This document shows positions 26,858-36,982 of a stretch of 64,000 nt of DNA, piece after piece (within the stretch, counting starts at the first letter, position 1; each line of letters starts with the position of its first letter). The notes beneath the pieces were generated by a model. That model was not told the DNA's origin, made no database searches, and was given only the letters and a program-made list of their open reading frames with translations. Origin of the DNA: Acidobacteriota bacterium (lineage in GTDB: Bacteria > Acidobacteriota > Vicinamibacteria > Vicinamibacterales > SCN-69-37); contig CANIII010000022.1 of NCBI GenBank assembly GCA_947467605.1, positions 22,487 through 86,486 of the forward strand, given 5' to 3'. Both the position numbers and the translations under genes were made by a program.

Positions 26858-28308
26858 GCCCGGACGACGCGCGTGTGCGCGATCCGGTCGTGAAGCGCAC
26901 GACCATCACCGAGCAGGCTCACCCACAGTCCTGCGCCCAGTGGCAGACACGAGGCGATCGCACCAATCGCGCGGGCCAGCGCCTGCCCGACGGAAATTCG
27001 ATCGTTGATCACCGCACCGGTCGTCGTGCCGACCACGCGAATGCCGGCCACCATCTTGCCGATGGTCTGCCCGCACGCCGCCGTGAACAGCACCAGATAG
27101 CCGCCGTCAACCAGCAGGAAGAAGAGGCCAATTGGGAGGAACGGGAGGAGTCGGGCCTGCGATGGTACCAATCCGCAGACGCTCAACGTAAACCACACCA
27201 CTGCGGCGTTGATCGATCCGAGCAACAGCAGATCGACCGCGACCGCGCTGAAGCGCTGGCCCGCACTGACACCCTGCAGCCACCCGGCCGGCAGCGACTG
27301 CGGTGTCGGCTCGGCCGACAACCGATGCGTCACATCCTCAGCCTTCGTCGACAGTGCGTGGTCGAGTTCGTCGATTCCCTGAAGCAAATCGCCGGCGGGC
27401 TGGCCTTCGGATTTGGCAGCGCGCGCGTACTTGGCCCGCAGCCGCGCGGGATCCGGTGTCGTTCGGCGCACGGCAAGCGGCGCGCGCAGCACCGTTGGCA
27501 CCTGCACGAGCGGACGGTCGTCCACGTCCTCCACTGCGGCAGACGCGGACTCTGGCGCCATCATGTCCATCGGACCCGCCGCGTCGGTGGCGGCCTCAAG
27601 CGTCATCGGCATGCCAGCGCGGTCAGCGCGTTCATTCTGGAGCTCCGCGCGATCGGCACGCGCAACGGTCGACGGTGTGGCCGGATCAATGACGTGGACG
27701 TCAGACATCACCCGCATGAACAATGGCAATTCTGACGTCACAGGGGCCAGCGACTCACGCCGGGCCGGCGTCGTCGCGAGACTGTGGGGTTCGAGTGACA
27801 AGGACACAGCGGTCTCCGGTTCGGGTGGCGCGGGCATCGAAAACACCGGCGAGGGAATGTCGACGCGTACGGTGATCGGCTCCATGGGCATCTCGAATCG
27901 CTCGACATGGACGTGCGCGATTCGCTCCATCGGCGGCGGCTCAAAATGCGAGGGCTCGATGGGCGTCGACCACTCATGCGCTTCTTCGACAATCCGCAAC
28001 ACATCGGCAGCCGGCGGCGTGGCGACGGCCGAGGTCGAGACGCGGCTCGATGCGCGCAGCGGCAGGGCGGGCTCTGACCGACCGCGCGCCAGCAGATCGT
28101 CCAGATCAAATCCCATGCTCTGCCCTGATGCGAGCGGTCCCATCTCGTCGAGCACCTGCAGGTCGAAGTCGACCAGCGGGGGCACCTCCGCGCTCATGCT
28201 CTCCATGGTCGACTTCAGATCGTCGCCGCTAAAGGACACGTCGTAGCCGCAGTTCTTGCAACGCGGACTCGGTTCAAAACCGAGGTACTGGCATTTTGGG
28301 CAGCGCAT
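26854..28308 (-). CDS. Zinc-ribbon and RDD-domain membrane protein
   Basis: A 484-residue protein. The N-terminus is a zinc ribbon (C3-x2-C6 ... C17-x2-C20). A long Pro/Glu/Met-rich disordered region of about 300 residues follows. The C-terminus has an RDD domain with three hydrophobic segments from about 345 to 484 (AGQRFSAVAVDLLLLG; GQTIGKMVAGIRVVG). Function unknown; RDD proteins are linked to transport or stress in other bacteria. The ATG at 28308 starts at the zinc ribbon. It lies 1 nt after the TPR gene and overlaps pgpA by 4 nt. Confidence 0.78.
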   Translation of the reverse strand: MRCPKCQYLGFEPSPRCKNCGYDVSFSGDDLKSTMESMSAEVPPLVDFDLQVLDEMGPLASGQSMGFDLDDLLARGRSEPALPLRASSRVSTSAVATPPAADVLRIVEEAHEWSTPIEPSHFEPPPMERIAHVHVERFEMPMEPITVRVDIPSPVFSMPAPPEPETAVSLSLEPHSLATTPARRESLAPVTSELPLFMRVMSDVHVIDPATPSTVARADRAELQNERADRAGMPMTLEAATDAAGPMDMMAPESASAAVEDVDDRPLVQVPTVLRAPLAVRRTTPDPARLRAKYARAAKSEGQPAGDLLQGIDELDHALSTKAEDVTHRLSAEPTPQSLPAGWLQGVSAGQRFSAVAVDLLLLGSINAAVVWFTLSVCGLVPSQARLLPFLPIGLFFLLVDGGYLVLFTAACGQTIGKMVAGIRVVGTTTGAVINDRISVGQALARAIGAIASCLPLGAGLWVSLLGDGRALHDRIAHTRVVRA

Positions 28309-28309
28309 G

Positions 28310-29098
28310 TCAGTGCAATCTCCCGGGCGTCGATGCGTGAGAGGCATCGGCCGCCAGCAGCAACCGTTGGATTTCCACTCGTAGCTGATCCGCTTCCGGA
28401 CGTAGTTCACTGTCAACAGCCACTCGGTCGAGCGCCTGCAAGGCGTCGGCGAGCCGGCCACGTGCATACATAGTGCGCGCGCGAACGAGCGCCACATCTG
28501 AACTTCCCAATACGGGGACCGAAACGGCAGCGACAACCGCGGGCGGTTCGGCCGATTCCGCCGGCTGCCAGGACGCCGGCCACACGACGCGTCCAATCAG
28601 CCACAGGGTGACGAGCACGGTGGCGCTCACCAAACCCCACCAGACGGTCGGCGTCTGGAGAAACGCGTCCGGGCCCGACGCGACGGTTGCGGTCGGCACC
28701 GGCTGCGGCCGCAGATGCTGCGCGCGCTCGGCCCGGTCCAGTCGCATCCGCAACGCTGCCGCCCGCTCGTCATCGCCGGTCGCCGCAATGGCCTCGCTGA
28801 GAAGTTGTCGGGCGTCAATGGTGCGCCCCTGATCCAGCAGTTGCTGACTGGCGTCCAGCAATTCCTCGGCGCTCCGCTGCCGTTCGGCGAGAGCCGTGCG
28901 AGCACGGTCAATGTAGGCGCGTGCGCGTGTGTGGGATCGATCGAGGAACAGCACGCGCGTCCAGATGTTGACGGCGTCTTCATACTGGCCGACAAAGTAC
29001 CGATCCAGCCCTTCGACCAAGAGGGATTCCACTCGGCTGTCCCGATCGGGATCAGCGCCGGTACCCTCAAGATCGCTGCGACGAATCTCTGCCATCAA
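28310..29098 (-). CDS. TPR-type protein with one membrane helix
   Basis: A 262-residue protein. The N-terminal half (about 25-130) has helical repeats typical of TPR (YFVGQYEDAVNIWTRVLFLD, DQGRTIDARQLL), a single transmembrane helix lies at 152-172, and a further short helical repeat follows at the C-terminus. The exact family is not recognised. It is the first gene of the long minus-strand operon that runs down to ribBA, and has a good promoter upstream. Confidence 0.75.
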   Translation of the reverse strand: MMAEIRRSDLEGTGADPDRDSRVESLLVEGLDRYFVGQYEDAVNIWTRVLFLDRSHTRARAYIDRARTALAERQRSAEELLDASQQLLDQGRTIDARQLLSEAIAATGDDERAAALRMRLDRAERAQHLRPQPVPTATVASGPDAFLQTPTVWWGLVSATVLVTLWLIGRVVWPASWQPAESAEPPAVVAAVSVPVLGSSDVALVRARTMYARGRLADALQALDRVAVDSELRPEADQLRVEIQRLLLAADASHASTPGRLH

Positions 29099-29112
29099 TC
29101 AGCCTGGCTGGG

Positions 29113-29141
29113 ATTATAGCGACCTGCCTCGCACAGTACAA
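29113..29141 (-). promoter_or_regulatory. Sigma-70 type promoter of the TPR-RDD-pgpA-cinA-gpsA-ftsY-rib operon
   Basis: On the minus strand TTGTAC (29141-29136) and TATAAT (29118-29113) are 17 nt apart, with the TPR start codon at 29098. The leader would be about 8 nt. Confidence 0.65.
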
Positions 29142-29167
29142 GAGGCTTGATGTGGTACAAATTCTTC

Positions 29168-30058
29168 ATGGCAATCGTCGAGTGCATTCCCAACATCAGC
29201 GAAGGTCGGCGGCAGGACGTACTGGACGCGTGTGCCGCGGCGATCACCCAGACCGGCGTCCGCCTCCTCGATGTCAAACCGGACGGCTCACACAACCGCA
29301 CGGTCTTCACATTCGCCGGTGAACCGACCCAAGTCCGCGCGGCTGTGATCGCGCTCTTCGACACGGCCATCCCGGCCATTGACCTCCGGCAGCACAGCGG
29401 TGAGCATCCCCGCATGGGCGCGGTCGACGTGGTGCCGTTTGTGCCGATTGAAGGCGTGACCATGACGGACTGCGTCAAGATGGCGCGCGAGGTGGGCGCA
29501 GAGCTCGCAGCGCGGCATCAGCTCCCGATCTATCTGTATGAAGAAGCCGCCAGCCACCCGGCTCGTCGGAATCTGGAAGATGTGCGCCGCGGCGAATTCG
29601 AGGGACTCGCCAAGAAAATGGCCAGTGCGGACTGGACGCCGGATTTCGGTCCCAGTCAGCCACATCCATCGGCCGGTGCATCGGTGGTTGGTGCACGCAT
29701 GCCGCTCATTGCCTACAACATCAATCTGGCGACCAATCGACTCGATGTCGCCAAAAAGATCGCCACCGCCGTGCGCAACAGTTCGGGCGGCCTCCGGTTC
29801 GTCAAAGCCATGGGCATTGAGCTCGGTGATCGAGAGATCGTGCAGGTCTCGATGAACCTGACCAACTACGAAAAGACGCCGGTCTTCCGCGTGTTCGAGT
29901 TAGTCAAGCGTGAAGCCGCCCGGTACGGTGTGCAGGTGCTCGAAAGCGAACTGGTCGGGCTGATTCCGCAGGCGGCGCTGACGGCATCCGCCGCCTGGTA
30001 TCTGCAACTCGACGGATTCCACGACTCGCAGATTCTCGAAAACAAACTGCGCGACTGA
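29168..30058 (+). CDS. ftcD: Glutamate formimidoyltransferase
   Basis: Transfers the formimino group from formiminoglutamate to tetrahydrofolate at the end of histidine degradation. The protein has 296 residues. The N-terminus MAIVECIPNISEGRR is the family start, so I chose ATG 29168 over TTG 29147. HSGEHPRMGAVDVVPFVP and IAYNINLAT are further signatures. No cyclodeaminase domain is fused and no hut genes are nearby, so its partner genes lie elsewhere. Confidence 0.93.
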   Translation: MAIVECIPNISEGRRQDVLDACAAAITQTGVRLLDVKPDGSHNRTVFTFAGEPTQVRAAVIALFDTAIPAIDLRQHSGEHPRMGAVDVVPFVPIEGVTMTDCVKMAREVGAELAARHQLPIYLYEEAASHPARRNLEDVRRGEFEGLAKKMASADWTPDFGPSQPHPSAGASVVGARMPLIAYNINLATNRLDVAKKIATAVRNSSGGLRFVKAMGIELGDREIVQVSMNLTNYEKTPVFRVFELVKREAARYGVQVLESELVGLIPQAALTASAAWYLQLDGFHDSQILENKLRD

Positions 30059-30062
30059 CGCC

Positions 30063-31460
30063 CTAGATCGGGTCGTCGTCCTTGCGCGTGTGAATCCCGA
30101 GCCCACGCATCTTGCGGTAGAGGTTGCTGCGCTCAACGCCGAGGGCGTCGGCGGTTCTCGACATGTTGCCGTCAAACGCCGCCAGCGCCTGCAGGAGATA
30201 GTCGCGCTCCCAGGCATCCCGGGCTTCGTAGAGCGGGCGTACCGCCGACGCCACCGGTGTCGGCACGCGCGTCGCGGTCGCCGCCGGCGGAGCAAACTCA
30301 AAGATGTCGTCAAGGAACCACAGGTCTTCGACCGCGATGGTGTCGCTCGTGACCATGATCATGAGCCGTTCGATGACGTTGCGCAGCTCACGCACATTGC
30401 CGGGCCACCGGTAGGACCGGAGAGCCTGCCCCGCCTCGGGTGCCAGCCGTTTAACCCGACGTCCATACTCGGTCGCGAACTCCGCAATGAAGTGTTCGGC
30501 GAGCCGAATGACATCGTTGCCACGCTCGCGCAATGGCGGCACGGCCAATGGAATGACGTTCAGGCGGAAGAAGAGATCTTCGCGGAAGCGTCCGCCGCGG
30601 ATTTCCTCCGGCAAATCCTTGTTGGTCGCGGCCAGCACCCGCACATCCACGCGCACGCTGGTGTGCCCGCCCACTGGCTCGATGATCTGTTCCTGCAGCG
30701 CGCGCAACACCTTCGCCTGCGTCTTCAGACTCATGTCGCCGATCTCGTCGAGAAACAGCGTACCGCCGCTCGCCAGTTCGAACTTGCCGCGACGATCCGA
30801 GACGGCGCCCGTGAACGCGCCCTTGAGGTGACCGAACAGCTCTGACTCGATCAGCTCTTCGGGAATCGCGGCGCAGTTCACCTCAATGAACGGCCCCGTC
30901 CGGCGCTGACTCAGTGCGTGAATCTGCCGCGCGACCAACTCCTTGCCCGTACCGTTCTCGCCGGAGATCAACACGCGCCCGTTCGTGGGCGCGGCCATCG
31001 CAATCTGCTCCCGAAGGGCACCGACCACCGGACTGTCGCCGACAATGACCAGCGGCCGATCGACGCGTGCGCGCAACGCGCGGTTCTCGATCTCGAGACG
31101 GCGCTGCCGAATCGCGTTGCGCACTGCGAGGACCGTCTTGTCAATCGACAGGGGTTTCTCGATGAAGTCGAACGCGCCGAGCCGCGTGGCGCGCATCGCC
31201 GTCTCGACGGTGCCGTGGCCGGAGATCATGATGACCGGCCCCTCGACACGCCGCTCGCGCAGACGCTCCAGCGTCGCCAGCCCGTCCATGCCAGGCAGCC
31301 AGATATCAAGCAGGATTACATCGTACGACTGCGTGGTCACCTGTTCGAGACAGGCTTCGCCGCTCTCCACGGCATCGACCGTGTAGCCTTCATCGCGCAG
31401 CACACCCGCCAGTGAGGAACGGACGCCGGCTTCGTCGTCGACAATCAGAATGGAAGACAT
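30063..31460 (-). CDS. ntrX: Sigma-54-dependent response regulator (NtrX-like)
   Basis: Transcription activator of 465 residues. The receiver has D52 as the likely phosphorylation site. The AAA+ domain carries GENGTGKE (167-174) and the sigma-54-contacting GAFTGA (214-219). The C-terminal Fis-type HTH reads NMSRTADALGVERSNLYRKM. It follows the NtrY-like kinase by 3 nt, so it is the cognate regulator. Its targets should be sigma-54 promoters outside the window. The short N-terminus and gene pairing favour NtrX over NtrC. Confidence 0.9.
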   Translation of the reverse strand: MSSILIVDDEAGVRSSLAGVLRDEGYTVDAVESGEACLEQVTTQSYDVILLDIWLPGMDGLATLERLRERRVEGPVIMISGHGTVETAMRATRLGAFDFIEKPLSIDKTVLAVRNAIRQRRLEIENRALRARVDRPLVIVGDSPVVGALREQIAMAAPTNGRVLISGENGTGKELVARQIHALSQRRTGPFIEVNCAAIPEELIESELFGHLKGAFTGAVSDRRGKFELASGGTLFLDEIGDMSLKTQAKVLRALQEQIIEPVGGHTSVRVDVRVLAATNKDLPEEIRGGRFREDLFFRLNVIPLAVPPLRERGNDVIRLAEHFIAEFATEYGRRVKRLAPEAGQALRSYRWPGNVRELRNVIERLMIMVTSDTIAVEDLWFLDDIFEFAPPAATATRVPTPVASAVRPLYEARDAWERDYLLQALAAFDGNMSRTADALGVERSNLYRKMRGLGIHTRKDDDPI

Positions 31461-31463
31461 ACC

Positions 31464-33725
31464 CTACGCCGCTGGCAGGTCAACCGTGAAGACGGTTCCC
31501 TGCGGTTGAGCATCCTGCACCTCCACGGTGCCCCCATGCTCGGTGATGATGCGCCGCACAATCGCGAGCCCGAGACCACTGCCGCGCCCCTTGGTGGAAT
31601 AGTACGGCAGGAACAGTTTCTCGCGATCGGCCATCGGAATGCCGGGGCCGTTGTCGCTGACGGTCATCCGCACAACCCCGCTGCCCGCTTCATGCGAGGT
31701 CGCAATCCGCACGAACGGCGGCTCGCCACTCGGCCGCGGTCCGGCCGCCACGCCACCCAGCGCATCGATCGCGTTGTCGACCAAATTGATAATCACCTGC
31801 CGCATCTGCTCGGGATCCATCCGCACCGCCGGGACGGCGAGCCGGGCATCATGCACGAGTTCGACGGCGCCCTGCTGCAGCACGCCCCGATAGAGCCGCA
31901 CGGTGTCGGCAGCGAGCACGTTCAGATCGGCCGGCACCAGCTTGGGCCCGCGCATGCGGGCGAACTGCGCGAACTCATCGACCAGTCCCTTGAGTGCCTC
32001 CACTTCCGTGATGATCGCGCCGGTGCACTCGTCAACGAGCGCACGCGCATTCGGGGGCGCCGTGGCAAAGTTGCGCTGCAACCGCTCGGCACTCAACTGA
32101 ATTGGCGTGAGGGGATTCTTGATCTCATGGGCCAGTCGTCGCGCCACGTCACGCCACGCCGCCACACGCTGCGCACGAATGAGTGGGGTGACGTCATCGA
32201 GTACCACGACGGCACCTTCGGACTTGCCGCCGTCAGCCACCAGCATGGTGGCCGCCACCGCGAGATGGATTTCGCGTTCTTCACGCGCCAACGTGATTTC
32301 TTCCACGAGGGCCACCTGCCGGCCCTCGGCCGTCGCCTCGATGATCGGCAAGAGCGGCAACAGATCCTCCCGCGCAAACACCGCCACCGCGGGTCGGCCG
32401 ATCGCGTGCGCATCCAGGCCCAGCACACGTTGCGCCGCGCCGTTCACGGTGGAGACGGCTCCGTCGGCCGACAGCGCGATGACGCCCGTGGCGACACGCT
32501 CGAGAATCGTCTCGATGTAGCGACGACGCGCATCGAGCCGCTCGTGGCTCGTGCGCAGTTCGGCGGCCATCGTGTTGAACGACTCCACGAGCGACCCCAA
32601 CTCGTCGCTCGAATCGGGCTCGATGCGCAAATCCAGCTGGCCCGCGCCCACGGCGCGTGCGCCCTCAGCCAGCATCTGCACGGGGCGCGTAATGCGCTTG
32701 GCCACGAACAAGCCGAACCAAGTCGCACTGATGAGAATCAGGAGGGTCACCGCCAAAAAGAACGACAGATAGAACCCCTGCAACGGACCGCGTAACACCT
32801 TCGACTGCTGATACTGGCTGTAGGCGTCGGCCATGCGACGCGCGTGCTCGTTGATCTGCCCGCTCAGCGCTTCTGATGCAACCACCACGCCCACCATCGC
32901 GCCACCCGGTGCACGGACCGGAGCCGCGGCGCGGACCAGAATCCCGTCATCGATCTTGTCGTCGGCTTTCTCCGGGTGCCCCGAGGCCACGACGCGTGCA
33001 GCCAAGCGGTCGGCGGAGGCCATGGCGTGGCTCCGAGGCATGCTCGATTCACCGACCGAGGTGACAAACGCCGCATCGGCCGCGGCGCCGATACTGGCCG
33101 TGGATCGGTAGAGTTCGACCATTCCTGTCGACGTCACCGCGACCTCCGAGGCCAGCACGGGTTGCAGGACGGCTACATCACCGGCCGCGACGGCGGTCGC
33201 CGACCGCGATAACGCGCTCGCGAGCCGTTCGGCGCGCGCGGCGGCGACCGTGGCGCGATCGGTGTAGACAAGTTGCGCGATTTCGTTGGCGGCCGTCACG
33301 AGCTCATCCGCCGGCGTGCTGAACCAACGCTGGGCGGAACTGGTGATCATCTCGCTGCCGATGATCAGCACGAGCAACGAGGGAATGATCGTCATCGCCA
33401 GCAATGCGGCCACGAGTTTGGTCCGAAAGCGCGCGAACGGCAGCGCGCGGCGACGCTCGACCCACAGTTTGAAGACGTTGCGCGCCAGCACAAACACCAG
33501 CGCCACGACCATCAGCAGAATCACGGGGGACAACGCGTAGACACCGACGCTGCTGATGTACTCAGGCCGCAGTTGCTCCGTGCGCGTCGCGGCCCAGAAG
33601 AGAAACACCAGCAGCGCGACCAGACCGAACACCACGCTGCCGATCAATCGCGGGTTATCGAACAGGCGGCGTCGCGGGGGGCGCGCGACGGACTCGACGG
33701 GAGGATCAGGCGTGAGCAAGGGCAC
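31464..33725 (-). CDS. ntrY: Membrane histidine kinase (NtrY-like)
   Basis: A 753-residue kinase from the GTG at 33725. Two N-terminal helices, a third (TKLVAALLAMTIIPSLLVL), a periplasmic sensing stretch, a fourth helix, then HAMP, PAS and kinase domains follow. The phospho-His lies in RLAHEIKNPLTPIQLSAERL; ATP-binding blocks are NLVDNAIDAL, DNGPGIP and KGRGSGLGLAIV. Architecture and gene order with DUF4390 upstream match NtrY. It begins 5 nt after DUF4390. Confidence 0.9.
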   Translation of the reverse strand: MPLLTPDPPVESVARPPRRRLFDNPRLIGSVVFGLVALLVFLFWAATRTEQLRPEYISSVGVYALSPVILLMVVALVFVLARNVFKLWVERRRALPFARFRTKLVAALLAMTIIPSLLVLIIGSEMITSSAQRWFSTPADELVTAANEIAQLVYTDRATVAAARAERLASALSRSATAVAAGDVAVLQPVLASEVAVTSTGMVELYRSTASIGAAADAAFVTSVGESSMPRSHAMASADRLAARVVASGHPEKADDKIDDGILVRAAAPVRAPGGAMVGVVVASEALSGQINEHARRMADAYSQYQQSKVLRGPLQGFYLSFFLAVTLLILISATWFGLFVAKRITRPVQMLAEGARAVGAGQLDLRIEPDSSDELGSLVESFNTMAAELRTSHERLDARRRYIETILERVATGVIALSADGAVSTVNGAAQRVLGLDAHAIGRPAVAVFAREDLLPLLPIIEATAEGRQVALVEEITLAREEREIHLAVAATMLVADGGKSEGAVVVLDDVTPLIRAQRVAAWRDVARRLAHEIKNPLTPIQLSAERLQRNFATAPPNARALVDECTGAIITEVEALKGLVDEFAQFARMRGPKLVPADLNVLAADTVRLYRGVLQQGAVELVHDARLAVPAVRMDPEQMRQVIINLVDNAIDALGGVAAGPRPSGEPPFVRIATSHEAGSGVVRMTVSDNGPGIPMADREKLFLPYYSTKGRGSGLGLAIVRRIITEHGGTVEVQDAQPQGTVFTVDLPAA

Positions 33726-33730
33726 AGGCG

Positions 33731-34276
33731 CTACCGGATGAACGTGAAATCCGCGCGTCCAGTCGCATCGTCGCGGCCCCACGGCCAGAGCGAGAAACTG
33801 CGACGCGGCGTCGCTCGCATCCGCACGCGCACGTAGTACTCGCCGTTCGCCTCGAGGTCATCGCCCTTCGACAGGCTGACGCGCTCGAACTCGGTCGCCC
33901 ACTTCCGGACGTCATCTTCCTTCGTGGTGCTCTCCGATGAGAACACCTGCCCGTCGGTCATCTTCGAGACCTGGAACGTGCGCGTGAGCGTGTCGTACTT
34001 GATCGACGAGGCCACGGTGACCGTGCTGACGGTGCGATCGAACCAGATGACGGCCGCTTGTCGTAGCTCGACGACAAAGGTCAGCGTGGTCGGCAACCCG
34101 CTTTGCACCGCCTCGCGCACTTCCGTCGTGTAACTGTCACCGGCGGCGAAGGACGCAAACACGTGGCCGGCCGTGACGAGCGGCGTCACGCGGACATCAG
34201 CGGCCAGCACCAACGCCACCACGAGGCTCCAGAGCACCAACACCACGCCGCCCCGCCGTCGCATGGTCATGGTCAT
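33731..34276 (-). CDS. DUF4390-type exported protein
   Basis: A 181-residue product with an N-terminal signal sequence ([17 protein letters not shown]), then a beta-rich domain with [11 protein letters not shown] and a C-terminal FTFIR. DUF4390 proteins commonly stand just upstream of ntrY and may help sense envelope conditions. The function is unknown. The start overlaps the nrdR stop by 4 nt. Confidence 0.82.
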   Translation of the reverse strand: MTMTMRRRGGVVLVLWSLVVALVLAADVRVTPLVTAGHVFASFAAGDSYTTEVREAVQSGLPTTLTFVVELRQAAVIWFDRTVSTVTVASSIKYDTLTRTFQVSKMTDGQVFSSESTTKEDDVRKWATEFERVSLSKGDDLEANGEYYVRVRMRATPRRSFSLWPWGRDDATGRADFTFIR

Positions 34277-34731
34277 TCGCGTGACTTCAAGAGGTCATTC
34301 AGTTCGTGCTTGAATTCGTCGATGTCCCGGAAGTTGCGATAGACCGAGGCAAATCGCACATAGGCGACCTTGTCGAGTTGCTTCAGTTCTTGCATCACGT
34401 GCGCGCCGATGTCTTCGGTGGTCATCTCGCGCTCTGGCTTTTCCTGTAACGCCGTTTCGACCTTGTCGGCGATGGCCTCGAGCGCAGCGACACGCACCGG
34501 TCGCTTCTCGCACGCCTTCAGCAGACCCGCCACAAACTTCTGACGTTCAAAGCGCTCGCGTCGGCCGTCCTTCTTGACGACCATATAGGGGATTTCGTCA
34601 ATGCGCTCGTAGCTGGTAAAGCGACGGCCGCACTCCAGACACTCGCGGCGGCGGCGAATGGCTTCGCCTTCCTTGCTTTCCCGGGAATCGACGACTTTGT
34701 CGCTCAGATGCCCGCAATACGGACACTTCAC
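34273..34731 (-). CDS. nrdR: Transcriptional repressor NrdR
   Basis: Represses ribonucleotide reductase genes according to nucleotide state. The protein has 152 residues with a zinc ribbon (C3-x2-C6 ... C31-x2-C34) and an ATP-cone (about 50-140). [17 protein letters not shown] marks the cone. It starts at GTG 34731, overlapping the flippase-like stop by 4 nt. NrdR boxes near nrd genes are not in this window. Confidence 0.96.
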   Translation of the reverse strand: MKCPYCGHLSDKVVDSRESKEGEAIRRRRECLECGRRFTSYERIDEIPYMVVKKDGRRERFERQKFVAGLLKACEKRPVRVAALEAIADKVETALQEKPEREMTTEDIGAHVMQELKQLDKVAYVRFASVYRNFRDIDEFKHELNDLLKSRE

Positions 34732-35747
34732 TTAAGGCCTCCGTCAGGCTGTACGCCCCGTACGCGCGCCAGCGTCAGTCCATCTTGCGCCATGTAGGCC
34801 AACCCCAGCAGTGAAATCGGCAGGAACGACACCATATGCAGGACGATGGCGGCGGCCGATGCTTGCTCGCGACCAGCGCCCAGAAACGACGTGGCGGCCA
34901 ATTGATACATGAAGTGGAAACTACCGACTCCGGCGGGGACGGGCACGGCTACGCCGACTGCGAGATACATCACGATGAGGAACGTCGAGGGGAAGGCCAT
35001 CGTCAAATCCAGCGCGCGCGATGAAAACCAGATTCCCAGAGCGATGGTCAGCCAGAGCCACAGCGACCAGGCGACCGCCACAATCAGATGGCGCGGCTGT
35101 CGTAGCACCGCCAGGCCATCGACCAGCGTGTGGGCAAAGCCCTGGGCTACGGCGCCGAGTTTCGTGGGGAGCCATCCGGTGACGGTATTCGCCCAGCGAC
35201 GCAGCGTCTCGGGCCGGCCTGCGCCAAACACCAAACCGACGAGCGCGATACCAGCCACCGCGGCAGTGGCGAGCCCCGCCCCCTTCACTTGGGGACCGAC
35301 GTCGATCGTCGAGGTCAGCAGAAACACACCGAAGAGCAGCATCACAGTCGACAGATCGAGCAGCCGCTCGATCAGGATCGTGGCAAACGCCGCGGGTGCG
35401 CTGACCGGTTCGGCCCGCGAGACCAAATACGGCCGCAGGAATTCGCCGAGTCGGCCCGGCAACACGTTGGTCGCCGTGAAGCCGATCACGGTGATCCGAA
35501 AGCTGTTGCGAAACGACACGCCCCCGATGGGCGCCAATAAGGCCTGCCACCGCCACGCGCGGAACGTATATGTCAGTACGGTCACCACGACCGCGGCCGC
35601 AATGTCGGTGAGATGTGCCCCGGCCAGGGCGCGCCCCAGTTGGTGGAGGTCGATGCCGTGGAGAAACCACGCGAGCAGCGCGACCGTGAATGCCGCGACG
35701 ACCACGGTCTGCCAGGGGAAACCGCGGTTGGGCGCAACGGATGTCAT
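34728..35747 (-). CDS. Flippase-like / lysylphosphatidylglycerol synthase TM-type protein
   Basis: A 339-residue integral membrane protein with about eight hydrophobic segments (UPF0104 type). Motifs include [32 protein letters not shown] and [15 protein letters not shown]. Such proteins are often annotated as dolichol-phosphate- or lipid-linked flippases; the substrate is unknown. It is the first gene of the nrdR-ntrY-ntrX run. Confidence 0.78.
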   Translation of the reverse strand: MTSVAPNRGFPWQTVVVAAFTVALLAWFLHGIDLHQLGRALAGAHLTDIAAAVVVTVLTYTFRAWRWQALLAPIGGVSFRNSFRITVIGFTATNVLPGRLGEFLRPYLVSRAEPVSAPAAFATILIERLLDLSTVMLLFGVFLLTSTIDVGPQVKGAGLATAAVAGIALVGLVFGAGRPETLRRWANTVTGWLPTKLGAVAQGFAHTLVDGLAVLRQPRHLIVAVAWSLWLWLTIALGIWFSSRALDLTMAFPSTFLIVMYLAVGVAVPVPAGVGSFHFMYQLAATSFLGAGREQASAAAIVLHMVSFLPISLLGLAYMAQDGLTLARVRGVQPDGGLK

Positions 35748-35791
35748 CAGGCGGGCAGCATTGTTCGTACTATAAGATTGGCGGCAAGTCT

Positions 35792-36910
35792 ATGGGAAAA
35801 CGAGAGTTACTGATTGCGTTGGCGTTCATCGTGGCCGGCACAGTCGCGTTTCAATTCAGCGCACCCCCCGCGAAAGATGCGGCGGCCGGGTTCTCGTTTG
35901 CCAAGTTGATTGATTCGGCACGTCGTGGAATGCGCGGCAATCAGGCCTACACGGCGCCGGCGCGCACCACGGCCTACCCGGTTGACGCCGACATCCGGGA
36001 GCTGCGCCTGCAAGGCGCGAACGGCCCCGTAAAGATCGTCGGCGACGCGCGCACCGACGTCTCGCTGGAACTCACGGTCCGTTCGACCGGCGAGAACGAA
36101 GCGGCGGCCATCGCCATCGCGAACAAGACGACGGTCAAAGAGGACCGGGTCGGCGGCGTACTCACGCTCCAGATCGTGTTTCCGAAAGAAGAGAGTCAGA
36201 CCTCGGCGATGGTGCTGAAAGTGCCGCAGCGGTTGGCCGTGCGCATGGACGGCTCGCGGGAGACGACGATCACCAACGTCAGCGCCGTAGAACTCACGAG
36301 TGCGGCGCGCGGTACCACGCAAATTGACCACATTGCCGGGCGCGTGTCGGGCGAACAAAGCGGCGGCACGATCACGCTCGCGTCGGTTGGTGCGCTGAAG
36401 ATGACCTTGACCCGCGCACGCGGACGGATCAGCGAGATCCTCGGCGAGGCCTCCCTCGACGTCCGCGACGGCGACACCGAGATCATCACGTCTCGCGGAC
36501 CATTGACGATTGAGGAACGCCGCGGCGACATCACGATTCGTGCGCACAAAGGGCCGGTCAACGTGTCCGGCTCCGACGGCCGGGTGCGCATCGAGGGGTC
36601 GACGGCCGAGGTGACACTCGATCTGCGACGTGCTGAAGTGGATGTTGAGCTCGCGACCGGCATGGGCGGTAGCCTCGTGACGAGCGACGAGGAATTGCGC
36701 GTGACGTGGAGCGACCCGGCCAACGTGCATCTGGACGCGGTCGCGACCAACTCGACGATCGATGCCGCCGACTGGGCACTGACCGCCACGAAGTCTGGTA
36801 ACGACTCGCGACTCGACGCCGTACTCGGCCAGAAGACGTCGGCGGCGCCGCGGCTGTCATTGCGGAATCAAAACGCGACCATCGTCATCAAGAAATCAAG
36901 AAGAAAATAA
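35792..36910 (+). CDS. DUF4097-like beta-repeat exported protein
   Basis: A 372-residue protein. The N-terminus has a single hydrophobic segment (IALAFIVAGTVAFQFSAPPA), followed by a long run of repeating short beta strands (RELRLQGANGPVKIVG; GEASLDVRDGDTEIITSRG; GDITIRAHKGPVNVSG). This matches the DUF4097/adhesin-like right-handed fold. The gene stands alone between the flippase gene and purC. The start ATG is at 35792. Confidence 0.75.
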   Translation: MGKRELLIALAFIVAGTVAFQFSAPPAKDAAAGFSFAKLIDSARRGMRGNQAYTAPARTTAYPVDADIRELRLQGANGPVKIVGDARTDVSLELTVRSTGENEAAAIAIANKTTVKEDRVGGVLTLQIVFPKEESQTSAMVLKVPQRLAVRMDGSRETTITNVSAVELTSAARGTTQIDHIAGRVSGEQSGGTITLASVGALKMTLTRARGRISEILGEASLDVRDGDTEIITSRGPLTIEERRGDITIRAHKGPVNVSGSDGRVRIEGSTAEVTLDLRRAEVDVELATGMGGSLVTSDEELRVTWSDPANVHLDAVATNSTIDAADWALTATKSGNDSRLDAVLGQKTSAAPRLSLRNQNATIVIKKSRRK

Positions 36911-36934
36911 TCCGCGGGAAAGCGTCGCAACTAC

Positions 36935-36963
36935 TTGACCTCGCTCGCAGACGTGCGTACGCT
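36935..36963 (+). promoter_or_regulatory. Promoter of purC
   Basis: TTGACC (36935-36940) and TACGCT (36958-36963) are 17 nt apart, with the purC ATG at 36983. The -35 box matches the consensus at five of six positions; the -10 is weaker. Confidence 0.5.
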
Positions 36964-36982
36964 TCCTGTTCTTCATCACCCG

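Noticed and set aside
31506..32795. Plus-strand frame of about 429 codons across ntrY
   Set aside because: Antisense to NtrY, which has clear kinase motifs; His/Arg-rich shadow composition.
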